From Achatina immaculata (taxonomy: Eukaryota; Mollusca; Gastropoda; Stylommatophora; Achatinidae): DNA of 64,000 nt. The stretch covers positions 16,899,429 through 16,963,428 of the forward strand of contig CM019704.1 in assembly GCA_009760885.1 (NCBI GenBank). Reading direction: 5' to 3'. The translations under genes and the position numbers were made by a program. Shown piece after piece: positions 10,661 to 20,745 of this stretch (position 1 is the stretch's first letter; each line of letters begins with the position of its first letter). Below the pieces are notes generated by a model that made no database searches, was not told where the DNA came from, and was given only the letters and a program-made list of their open reading frames with translations.

Positions 10661-10859
10661 TACTACAAGAAATGACTGCGATAAAACTGGTTCTAGCAGT
10701 AAAGGCAGACAGAACTGGGTGGGGCTCAGTTTTACTCTCCCCTGCCCTCCCCCAACAGAAAAAAAAAACATCTGTCCCCCACATTTGTTACAAGGAGGAT
10801 AAAACAAAGTGCTTTTTATCTGTTTTTCGCATTTTTATCTGTTGTTTCGTTTTTGCGTG

Positions 10860-10960
10860 TGGTCCTTTAAAAAAAGGCTTTTGCCGAAATATTAGATTGT
10901 TGTATGTTTTTCATTTATACGGGCTCATCTTACTTTGTTCTTGCCAACTTTTCTCAGTTT
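10860..10960 (+). repeat. unclassified dispersed repeat, copy 1
   Basis: GGCTTTTGCCGAAATATTAG, GTTGTATG and TTCATTTATACG match the inverted pair at 53430-53935. The block resembles the boundary region of Penelope-like elements, but that is only a guess. Confidence 0.5.
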
Positions 10961-10984
10961 TTTTTTTTTTTTGCAAAACGGTCA

Positions 10985-10998
10985 TTCTACTACTACTA

Positions 10999-11030
<32 letters not shown>

Positions 11031-11190
11031 TTAATACTACTACTACTAATACTACTACTAATATTAATACTATTACTACTAATACTACCACTAATATTAA
11101 TACTAATACTACTATTAATATTAATACTACTATTACTACTAATACTACTACTACTATTGCTGCTACTGCTGGTATTATTATTATTATTAA
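10985..11190. repeat. (TAC)n/(TAT)n triplet array
   Basis: About 200 bp of TAC, TAA and TAT triplets. Because the unit is three bases, frames on both strands are poly-Thr, Ile, Leu, Val, Asn or Ser. None is likely to be a protein. Confidence 0.95.
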
Positions 11191-12352
11191 AAGAAGTCTC
11201 ACAAACCCCCACTGTGCACACACGGACTTTTCGCTGTTGATCATGGCTGGACTAAACAGTAAAACTACACAAGTGACGAATGATTAACCACATCAATGCT
11301 TGAAACCAACAACAACAACGACAAATGACTGAACGATTGAGCGAGCCAACAGTGAAGAAATAACAAAAGAAAGTGATTCCCTGTGTGGAACAGACAAACA
11401 CGTCTTAGTATAAGGCTTCTCTCCCTTGAACTTTTCTTATCGCTGTTATCATCAGCCGATATCTCGTTCAGTGTCGTCGGCCTGAACGGTCAAGGCAAGA
11501 ATCCAGGGGCGCGTAATCGCGGTGGAAGTGCTGGGAAATGACTCAACTTAACGGTGTAATGAAACAAGGCCAAAGCCGACAGATTGAAGTAAAAATCTGG
11601 ACGGTGACCGACTGGTAGTGATTCTTTTAAAAATTGCTTGTTTATTGCCTGGGGAATTTTTTTTTGGAGGGGGGGGGGAAGGTAAAATAATTCTCTGTAG
11701 AGACGGTTGTAAGATAAATGACCGGGGGGGGGGGGGAAGAGGGGGTGGAGCGACGCAAAAGCAAACTTACCCAAAAAAAAAAAAATGAAAGGAAAACAAA
11801 AAAACGTCATCTTGTGAATTACGAGGGAAAAATAGCGAAGAGATTTACAAGTGCTATCAGAGAGAATTACCCAGAAAGCAAAGAGGATTACGGGTGATAA
11901 AGAGTATAGATTGCAGGAACTGTGTCAACAATTCGTAAATAATAAATGATGGCTGAACGTGGAGAAGTTGGGGCCCGGCAGATAAAGATGGCGGGTAAAA
12001 TGGAAGGTAAAGAAAAAGAAGGATGTCATATAATCGCGTTGTCGTTATTGTAACATGTTTTGTTATAGTTTTGGTAAGAATTATAAAGGAGGAAAATTGT
12101 TAGCGATTGGCTATCAGTAGAGACAAACTTGACCTCTGTACCCTGGACAAGGGATCAGTTACTGACGAAGGCGCCGTCATAGCGATAAGTGTTTGAGACT
12201 AGAGAGTTCATTAGGATTAGACATACCAAGATGGCGGAATGTCCAAATAAAACGGAATCTGGGATTGGTTAATTTAAGATGAGGCAGGAAGTAAAAGGCG
12301 TACATCTGAAGAACAGACAAGAGTTGGGTAGGAACTAGTAAGGAAAGTCATT
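11191..12352. other. unassigned sequence
   Basis: No recognisable gene. G-runs lie at about 11669-11680 and 11724-11738. A minus frame of 106 codons at 11490-11810 crosses both G-runs and is Pro/Leu low-complexity. Confidence 0.45.
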
Positions 12353-12640
12353 AGAATGAATGAATGAATGATCTTTATTTTCAAAGGGTGAAGAATTGGG
12401 GGCGTAGGCCCGTCTTACATTCTGTCTTTTATCTCTCCATCTTTCTTTCTTACCACACACTCGATTTTATATAAAATGTTTAAAAAATTACATGAAAAAA
12501 ACATCCAAAAATACAAAATGAAGCCATTACATTCACAAATATGGCAATGCATTATTACATTTACATATATGACACTATTATATTCACAAATAAAATAATG
12601 AATTACATGACAGGTAAATAATCTAACAAGATAGTGCGTG
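12353..12640 (-). mobile_element. LINE-A 3' UTR fragment
   Basis: Read on the minus strand, TCGAGTGTGTGG, AGAAAGATGGAG, AAGACGGGCCTACG and AAAATAAAGATCATTCATTC match the tip of the 49872-50452 copy. The tail is (ATTC)n. No coding remains. It lies just before the 27/31-bp array. Confidence 0.75.
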
Positions 12641-12679
12641 CGCACGCACTTGCACATATATACACAGACAAATACATTC

Positions 12680-14490
12680 TGAGTAGAAAAGACGTTAAGA
12701 AGAGACTGGATAGAACACGTGAGGAAGACTTTGAGCAGAACAGACTTTATGAAGACAGCAAGTAGAACAGACGTTAGAAAGAAGACCTTGAGCAGAACAG
12801 ACGTTAGGAAAAAGACTTTGAGCAGAACAGACATCAGGAAGACAGCGAGTAGAACAGAGGTTAGGAAGACAGCGAGTAGAACAGAGGTTAGGAAGACAGC
12901 GAGTAGAACAGACGTTAGGAAGGAAGACAGCGAGTAGAACAGACGTTAGGAAGGCAGCGAGTAAAATAGAGATCAGGAAGGCAGCGAGTAGAACAGAGGT
13001 TAGGGAGGCAGCGAGTAAAATAGAGATCAGGAAGGCAGCGAGTAGAACAGAGGTTAGGAAGGAAGACAGCGAGTAGAACAGACGTTAGGAAGGAAGACAG
13101 CGAGTAGAACAGACGTTAGGAAGGAAGACAGCGAGTAGAACAGACGTTAGGAAGGAAGACAGCGAGTAGAACAGACGTTAGGAAGGAAGACAGCGAGTAG
13201 AACAGACGTTAGGAAGGAAGACAGCGAGTAGAACAGACGTTAGGAAGGAAGACAGCGAGTAGAACAGACGTTAGGAAGGAAGACAGCGAGTAGAACAGAT
13301 GTTAGGAAGGCAGCGAGTAGAACAGACGTTAGGAAGGAAGACAGCGAGTAGAACAGAGGTTAGGAAGGAAGACAGCGAGTAGAACAGACGTTAGGAAGGA
13401 AGACAGCGAGTAGAACAGAGGTTAGGAAGGAAGACAGCGAGTAGAACAGAGGTTAGGAAGGAAGACAGCGAGTAGAACAGACGTTAGGAAGGAAGACAGC
13501 GAGTAGAACAGACGTTAGGAAGGAAGGCAGCGAGTAGAACAGACGTTAGGAAGGAAGACAGCGAGTAGAACAGACGTTAGGAAGGAAGGCAGCGAGTAGA
13601 ACAGATGTTAGGAAGACAGCGAGTAGAACAGATGTTAGGAAGACAGCGAGTAGAACAGAGGTTAGGAAGGCAGCGAGTAGAACAGATGTTAGGAAGACAG
13701 CGAGTAGAACAGATGTTAGGAAGACAGCGAGTAGAACAGATGTTAGGAAGGCAGCGAGTAGAACAGACGTTAGGAAGGAAGACAGCGAGTAGAACAGATG
13801 TTAGGAAGGCAGCGAGTAGAACAGACGTTAGGAAGGAAGACAGCGAGTAGAACAGAGGTTAGGAAGGCAGCGAGTAGAAAAGATGTTAGGAAGGCAGCGA
13901 GTAGAAAAGATGTTAGGAAGGCAGCGAGTAGAAAAGATGTTAGGAAGGCAGCGAGTAGAACAGACGTTAGGAAGGAAGACAGCGAGTAGAACAGATGTTA
14001 GGAAGACAGCGAGTAGAACAGATGTTAGGAAGACAGCGAGTAGAACAGATGTTAGGAAGACAGCGAGTAGAACAGACGTTAGGAAGACAGCGAGTAGAAC
14101 AGACGTTAGGAAGGCAGCGAGAAGAACAGATGTTAAGAAGACAGCGAGAAGGAGACCTTGAGCAGAACAAACATTAGGAATATAGCGAGTAGAACAGACG
14201 TTAGAAAGGAGACCTTGAGCAGAACAGATGTTAGAAAAAATACATTGAACAGAATAGACGTTAGAAAAAAGACCTTGGGCAGAACAGGCGTTAGAAATAC
14301 CTTGATCAGAGCAGACGTTAGAAAGAAAACTTTGAGCAGAACAAACGTTAGAACAGAGACCTTGGGCAGAACAAACGTTAGAAATAAGATTATGCGCAGA
14401 ACAGATGTCATGCAGACTTTCAACAGAATAGACTTAAGGAAGACTTTGAACAAGGCAGACGATAGGAAAACAGCAAATAGTACTTGTGTA
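12680..14490. repeat. giant 27/31-bp minisatellite, about 60 units
   Basis: The core AGACAGCGAGTAGAACAGA plus CGTTAGGA makes a 27-bp unit. A 4-bp GGAA duplication gives a 31-bp unit. Blocks are homogeneous: about 13040-13300 is mainly 31-bp units and about 13600-13760 mainly 27-bp units. Both edges (12680-12840 and 14160-14490) are diverged, with variant AGACCTTGAGCAGAACAGA. The 27-bp type keeps frame and the 31-bp type shifts it, which explains the staggered open frames encoding ASRTDVRK repeats. I see no start context, splice signal or non-repeat domain supporting a protein. Confidence 0.95.
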
Positions 14491-14829
14491 GCGATCTTTA
14501 ATGAACTGAACATAGTTACGGCCAAAGCTACAGATTTGGCAGATAAAAGGTGAATTTACAGAATCAGTAGGTAATGGGAGTACTACAAGTAGAACAATTA
14601 ACAGGACCGGTTAAAATAGCATACACCGTTTAGCCAGGAAACAGACATGACCGCCGCAAATTTCTGGGTGAGTGCTACAGCGGAAGTGAGTTCTGATGAA
14701 TGTTTGAACATGAACAAGAAAAAAAATAAATTGAATGCATATATAAATAATAACTTAAGAACAATAATTCCACTATGGAAAATTTATATAGTTTTATGGG
14801 CAATAAATTCGTCATGGATATTTCATAAT
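14491..14829. other. unassigned AT-rich sequence
   Basis: No gene recognised between the giant array and the Tc1 element. Confidence 0.4.
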
Positions 14830-14831
14830 TA

Positions 14832-16283
14832 TACTGTTCAAAAAAAAAAAAAAGAAACGCAACACTACTGTAGTCTTAATGAATACCAAATTTCAAACTT
14901 GTATCAACATTTTATTATAGAATTGTTTCAATCTTGGCATGAAGAAACTTTAAGACTTTAACAATGAAAGGATGTTCATTAAATTTGGTTTGGACTTTTA
15001 TTCTTTGCGACTGAGGCCTCCGTTTCAGTAAGGTGTATGGCCTCCTCTGGCCTGCATCAGTGAACGACATCTCATTGACATGGATCTGATTAGCCGTTGG
15101 ATCTGTTGTTGTGGGATGGCTGCCCACTATTCACGCAGTGCAAGAGACAACTGTCGGAGACTGGTTGGCGCCACGTCTCGCTGGCGGATTTGTCTGTTGA
15201 GTTCATCTCTGATGACTTGGATGGCCATGGAATTGTCTAGACGTTGTTGTCAGCGAGGAACTGGGTGGTGAGTTGTGCCATATGAGGTTGAGCGTTATCC
15301 TGCTGAAAAATCGACCCTGGTACAGCCAGGAGTGGAAGGACGTGAGGACGAAGAATTTCAGCGACGCATCGTTGGGCAATTCAGGCGTCCTTCAATTTGC
15401 ACCAGGTCACTTCTTCCTATGAAGCTGATCGTCTCGCACACCAGTATACCTCCACCACCATGTGGAGGAGCCTTATCCACGCAGTGGACTCTGCGATAAA
15501 CTCTTCTCCGTCTATTGTGTCGCTGGAGCAGAAAGAATGATTCATCACTAAACCAAACCCTTCTCCAATAATTCGCAACGGTCCATTGACGATGCTGGTT
15601 CGCCCACCGCAGTCGGTTCTGGCAATGCTGGTCCGTAAGAACAGGACCTCTGTAGGATCTTCTAGCCCAAAGACCAGCGTCGTGCAGCCGGTTCCTGGCC
15701 GTTTGATCTGAAATTCGACGAAGACGCAGAATCAAATCGATTCCTGAGGTGACGCAGCTGTATGAAGTAGTCTTCGGCAAGAGTTGTGACTACGGGTCTT
15801 CCACTGCGCGGCCGGGTTGCAACTGAACCAGTTTCTTGAAATTATCTCCAAAGGCGACTAATGGTGTTTCTAACCACATTAAATTGTCTGGCCACTACAC
15901 TTTGTGACTGTCCAGTCTGTAAACGTCCAGTGGTGATGACTCGTTGTTCTGTAGTGAAATGAGCCATATTTGCGCATCGAATTTTCAAATGAATTGATTC
16001 GAGGAGCGTTAATCTTTTATAGGCATTCGAGAACATGGCCAGTGAGTTTTGTGTTCAGTAAGTTTCACGGGATTCTCATGGACCTGTCATGAGTTATTGT
16101 CCAAAATGCTGTTTTGACTAGTGTCGCTTTTCTGTGCTCATGAATCATCTGCTGAGTACAATTCTGGTCATCACGTGAAGTTGATGTCCAAGTGAACGTT
16201 TCAGGATTTTGCCCTTGTCTGATCAGCAAACTTCAGTTTAAATCGCAACATCGTATTTGTTGCGTTTCTTTCTTTGAACAGTA
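14832..16283 (-). mobile_element. Tc1/mariner element with TIRs and TA target site
   Basis: The ends TACTGTTCAAA...GAAACGCAAC (left) and GTTGCGTTTC...TTTGAACAGTA (right) are inverted repeats, flanked by TA at 14830-14831 and 16284-16285. The length, 1452 bp, is within the Tc1 range. The left TIR differs mainly by an A-run expansion. It carries a broken transposase gene on the minus strand. Structure and coding content agree, so the assignment is firm; current activity is excluded by the gene's damage. Confidence 0.93.
14980..15990 (-). pseudogene. Tc1-like DDE transposase pseudogene
   Basis: Fragments lie in the correct order on the minus strand. The N-terminal helix-turn-helix begins MAHFTTEQRVITTGR, with VARQFNVVRNTISRLWR near 15845. 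A GRPVVTT linker follows. The first catalytic Asp is in WFSDESFFLLQ, then HGGGGILVC. The second Asp is in QQDNAQPH near 15280. The third acidic site is degraded to SSEMNS, where DMNPIEH-like sequence is expected. Lesions include a TAA right after LWR (about 15843), frameshifts near 15740 and 15360, and later stops. In intact relatives a single ORF of about 340 residues cuts and pastes the element between its TIRs. Confidence 0.9.
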
Positions 16284-16285
16284 TA

Positions 16286-16611
16286 TAAGATCGCTATAGG
16301 ACTCGTTATAACATACCGGTTAGCACACAACATAGTAGAAATAATCCATATCATTAAAGATTAATTAATGTAATTAATGAGGGCATTTTCCTTCTTAGGC
16401 TGTTATCCGTTGTTTATTTTTGTAATCGAAGTGTTTTTTAATAATGATTAACGCATTGATTATAATAACTATGAAGAAGATTATGTTTACAACGATAATG
16501 ATGAAGGTGGGGGTGATTGCGGTGGAGATTATGGATTAGTATGAGAACAGAAGTGGAAACAGTGATAATCACGTGGTGGCGGTGATGAAAGTGATGGTGA
16601 ATATTATGTAA
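16286..16611. other. unassigned sequence
   Basis: No gene recognised. From about 16490 it is rich in GTGGTGATG-like words that grade into the 48-bp array. Confidence 0.4.
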
Positions 16612-17200
16612 ATAGTGATGACTAAAGTGATGAAGGCGGCCATGGCCGAAATGTGGATAGTAGTGACTAAAGTGATTAACTTGCTGGTGAAGATTGTCAT
16701 ATGGATAGTGGTTACCAAGGTGATTAACTTGCTGGTGGAGATTGTGATGTGGATAGTGGTGACTAAAGTGATTAACTTGCTGGTGGAGATTGTGATGTGG
16801 ATAGTGGTAACTAAAGTGATTAACTTGCTGGTGGAGATTGTGATGTGGATAGTGGTGACTAAAGTGATTAACTTGCTGGTGGAGATTGTGATGTGGATAG
16901 TGGTAACTAAAGTGATTAACCTGCTGGTGGAGATTGTGATGTGGATAGTGGTAACTAAAGTGATTAACTTGCTGGTGGAGATTGTGATGTGGATAGTGGT
17001 AACCAAAGTGATTAACTTGCTGGTGGAGATTGTGATGTGGATAGTGGTAACTAAAGTGATTAACTTGCTGGTGAATATTGTGATGTGGAGAGTGGTGACT
17101 AAGGTGATTAACTTGCAGTGGCGATTGTGATGTGAAGAGTGGTGACTAAGGTGATTAAATTGACACTGGATACTGTGATATGGGTAGTGGTGACTAGCGT
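16612..17200. repeat. 48-bp minisatellite, about 11 copies
   Basis: The unit GTGGATAGTGGTAACTAAAG, TGATTAACTTGCTGG, TGGAGATTGTGAT is 48 bp (16 codons), so frames stay open. Plus reads WIVVTKVINLLVEIVM repeats (171 codons) and minus reads ITISTSKLITLVTTIH repeats (250 codons). Open frames on both strands are expected from a stop-free unit whose length is a multiple of three, so neither is good evidence for a gene. Confidence 0.93.
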
Positions 17201-17494
17201 CATGAAAGATGGTGATAACCATGATGTAGGTGGTAACGATGATCACATTATAAAGACAGTATCCACCGAGATATGGGTTGTAGGTAAAAGTGGATTTCCT
17301 GTGGATCATATTGTGACACATGGATGTTCGTCATTACTATGATAGAGGTAGTTACGATGGATGGTCACAACTACAACGTAAGAAGACACTTCTCATTATA
17401 AATTCTGTAAAGCTGAAGTAGTAGATTCTCTCGAAGAGATTAATGATAAGTCTATCTAACACAAACTCTACGACTGCGCCATGGCTGACAGCTT

Positions 17495-17638
17495 ACAAGC
17501 CCACGTGTAACAATGAAACGTGCAGCACTAACAAGCCCACGTGTAACAATGAAACGTGCAGCACTAACAAGCCCACGTGTAACAATGAAACGTGCAGCAC
17601 TAACAAGCCCACGTGTAACAATGAAACGCACAGAACTA
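17495..17638. repeat. 36-bp minisatellite, 4 copies
   Basis: Units start at 17495, 17531, 17567 and 17603 (ACAAGCCCACGTGTAACAAT then GAAACGTGCAGCACTA). They are nearly identical, suggesting recent duplication. A 69-codon frame reads NKPTCNNETCST repeats. Confidence 0.95.
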
Positions 17639-17884
17639 AAGAAAAAATTTAGGACAGGAAGAAAGTAAAGAAGTCTTTACAAAATGTGAAGTGTAAAAAA
17701 AAGTTCAAATTCACGTGAAGGGAAAAATGAATCTTTTCTTTTTTCTAAATCCTGATATTTATCGTTGACTTTATTTACCCTGCTCCTGATTCTTTCTTAC
17801 ACTGACGTTCCGGGTCATGATTCATTAAGCTTGCAGTCCCGAAGGAAGTTTCGTTATGAAGATTCACTGATCTGGATAATCTAA
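17639..17884. other. unassigned sequence
   Basis: No gene or known repeat seen. Confidence 0.4.
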
Positions 17885-18340
17885 TCCCCCCAGGAACAGT
17901 TATGTTAAGAACACACTTATCTTAACATAGTGTTTGTGAGACAGGGAACAGAGATCTGTTTGTTTAAAAACTCAAACCTACTTCTGTAGCCCAGAAACCT
18001 GTAGCAATCAACACTAATTGTAATTGTTATTTTTGTAAAATGTAATGGCAGGTTGGTGGACGGATGGGAACATGGAGATTGCCGGCGGGGATGAGGAAAG
18101 TCTGATGTGAAACCAATGAATCCAGGAAGTGATAAGCCTATGGGTCTTTACAACAATGGCTATCAGAATGAGGTAAACAAAACAGAGCCAGTAGACTATA
18201 GCTGGCGGGGAATGGATATAATTGAGGCACTCATCGGATTCCTCATCCCAAAGTCGGAGTGTCTCTGTAGAACTGTCTCAAAGCCGTCTGGCCAGCCAGC
18301 ATTGCATGTTGGGTCTGAACGTGGAGAAGGGGCTTAAGTA
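17885..18340 (+). mobile_element. dispersed repeat shared with 40575-41290 (possible LINE 5' region)
   Basis: The first part (17885-18040) matches 41150-41290 and the second (18050-18330) matches 40575-40870, both in inverted orientation and colinear. Shared words include GTGTTGATTGCTACAGGTTT, CTATGTTAAGATAAGTGTG, CTGGCGGGGAATGGA and AACTGTCTCAAAGCCGT. At the other locus it lies directly upstream of an endonuclease ORF, which suggests a LINE 5' region. About 280 bp present there are missing here. Confidence 0.65.
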
Positions 18341-20023
18341 CATCTACCAGAGGCTGGAAAACAAAATTTTGGCCAGGCCAGCCTACACCACTGTCTTCAT
18401 AGCAGTTCGAGCAAGACCACAGTCTGCTCTAGCAAGGAAAGGAGCTGAAGTCGGAGGTACCCAGCCAAAATGCGTATCGCAAAAATCAGGGTACCACGCA
18501 TCATCGCCAATGTGCGTACGAAGAAGAAGAAGAAGGGGCCAAATTTGGGGAATAAGGAGGACGTTCAAGAAGCTGGAAGCCGCGTTCATGAATGGCAGCC
18601 ATTGCCACCGCCGACTTGTGAACTGGAGCATATATATTCTCGCGAATAGTTTCTTTTGTTACAATCAGAATTTCAATCATTCAAGTATGATATTTTGAGA
18701 CATATACAGGGACAATTGTCTTGTATATCATACTAACCCCACAATACGTAGAGATGTTTACTGATTTCAGCTAGACCACTGTCGGTGCTGCTGAAGGAAT
18801 CAAAATATTGAAAAAAAAATGGGTATAAGGTTGATATAAACTTACGACCAATCTGATGATCGTGTTTTCCTTCTTTGTGTGTAATGTTTTAATGTGTAGG
18901 AATGAATGAGAATTAGGACAGAGAGAAGACCAGATCACAGGCCAGACTTAATATGGTCATTCACCCATATAAGAACATACAATCATCAATCTTCTATGCA
19001 CAGAATCACGTGTACCTGTAAACTTACAAACAATATAACAAACAGAAAAGTAATATTACATTAAATCAGTTACTGCACCCCCGACATAAGGTTTCTGCTT
19101 CAACATCTTCACACACGTCGACTGCTTAAACTCTTGCTTGCGGTCCCAGGCAGATGTAAGAAGGTCACGAATCTCAACCATGACAACTAGCTGAAAACAC
19201 GCGATATCAAGCAAACGCGAATCAGAAAGTAGGCGCTGCTGTAAGACTGTCGGGAGCAAGGCAAGGCGGAACAATCGGACGGGGGCTAGATAATCAGAGA
19301 ATATCACTGGACTTTGGCTGGTCTGATCTCGGACTTAGTTCTTGTAAATACTTTATTAAGTATGTTAGTCTTAAATCAAGCGAAACTGGCATCTGTTGAT
19401 TTACTCTCATCACCTGACCTTGTCGGAAAGTTCCGCTTTACGACGCAAAGCTGTACTGGGGGGACCTCTAAAGCAAATTACGTCGAAAGAACAGAAGTTA
19501 CAATAAACAAGTCAGACAAAGTATAGGAGACTGACGAGACGACGACAATAGAGACGGACCTTTGGACCGTTTACGATGTGCTCTGAATTCTCTTCATTAG
19601 AGTTGGTACTTCTGTTATGGACAAGTGTAAATGATCTAAATCCAGCTATGTCAAGCTCTAAACTAATTTAATCAATGGAAAAACTATTGATTTAGGTCCC
19701 TGGTGATTTTTTTTTCTAAATTGTTGATTTTTATTTATTATTTTTTTTAGACTCTCGTTACCCTTGAAAACTTCAGATCCCACATTATTGTGGAATGTCT
19801 CAACTTACGCTGAACTTGTAGATCTGCTGAAACTATATTTCACAACGAGGATCATGTGCCAAACAACTGCAACCCAAAGCAACAATGTAAATGGGGTGAT
19901 CTGCCAGTGTTTCTATTCTCGGAAGTGTTTACACAAGTATGTGCCTGGCTATATGATATCTTTTTTAAATCCAGAAAACTAAATTCAATATTCATGGCAA
20001 CCGACTTCAAGATTTAATCAAAA
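18341..20023. other. unassigned sequence
   Basis: It continues the previous element for an unknown distance. A short (GAA)n tract lies at about 18520-18535. The 83-codon minus frame at 19056-19307 and 70-codon plus frame at 19314-19526 have no recognisable domain. Confidence 0.35.
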
Positions 20024-20745
20024 AATCATCATCATCATCAGGTACCGTGGAACTGGCGTTGGCTATTATGCTTTTCCAGAGTACCCGATCTTTCATGCAG
20101 GCCATTAGCTCAGTTGTTGATCTCCTCTCACACCATCTCGTCAGACTGTCCAGTATCATTTCTCTTGGTCTTCCCCTGGCTCTTCGTCCCTCTATTTTTC
20201 CTGTCTTTATAATATTTATATTTGTTATAATATACCCCCTCTTCTCACTGCATGTCCTATGAAAGTACATTGTCTCTCTCTTAATTTTTTTTTGACAAGA
20301 TTGTTTATATTTCCAGCTCTTCTCCAACATTCTCTATTACTTATTTTTGCTGTCTAGGAGATTCGCAACACTCTTCTAATAAACCACATTTCTGCTGCTT
20401 GCAATGACTTCTGTGCAGACCTGCCTATTGTCCATGATTCACTTCCATATAATAAGATAGGTTCAATATAGCATTTTGGGGCTCGTTTTCTAACATCCAT
20501 TGATAAGGATATATTGCATAATATGTTTCTCATTCTCTGAAGTGAAGTTTATGCTTGATCTATTCTTTTCCTAATTTCTGTCCTGCATTTCCCATCTGAA
20601 GTTATTACTGCTCCAAGGTATTTAAATTTCTGCACCTTTAGAAAAGCTCCATTTAATTTTATACTGCATGTTGGTGGATTCTGTTTCTTAGATATAACCA
20701 TAGTCTCTGTCGTTTTTTATTATGTTCAAAGTAAGGCCTTCAGTG
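20024..20745 (-). mobile_element. LINE-B fragment: ORF2 C-terminal half, (TGA)n tail
   Basis: Minus-strand translation, across several stops, reads FLKVQKFKYLGAVITSDGK, CYIEPILLYGSESWTI, AAEMWFIRRVLRIS, then GKIEGRRARGRPREMILDSL and LWKSIIANASS, ending in a TGATGATGATGA tail at 20024-20041. This is the region downstream of the YADD motif in RTE/I/jockey-style LINE polymerases. The 5' end is truncated and at least two in-frame stops are present (after IDQA and RIS). Confidence 0.85.

Noticed and set aside
10904..11287. Thr/Asn-, Leu- and Ile-rich frames as proteins
   Set aside because: They are translations of the TAC/TAT/TAA triplet microsatellite on both strands.
12680..14490. CRISPR-like appearance of regularly spaced repeats
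   Set aside because: Units are contiguous with no unique spacers, and the surrounding DNA is animal-type with LINEs and SINEs. The same applies to the 30-bp array at 63254 and the 32-bp array at 46163.
16569..17321. 250-codon minus-strand frame as a membrane-protein gene
   Set aside because: The frame is almost wholly the 48-bp repeat, and the opposite strand is also open. A stop-free unit that is a multiple of three explains both.
18341..18698. 158-codon frame at 18222-18698 as a host gene
   Set aside because: Its first part lies in a dispersed repeat shared with 40575-40870, and it crosses a GAA microsatellite. No domain was recognised.
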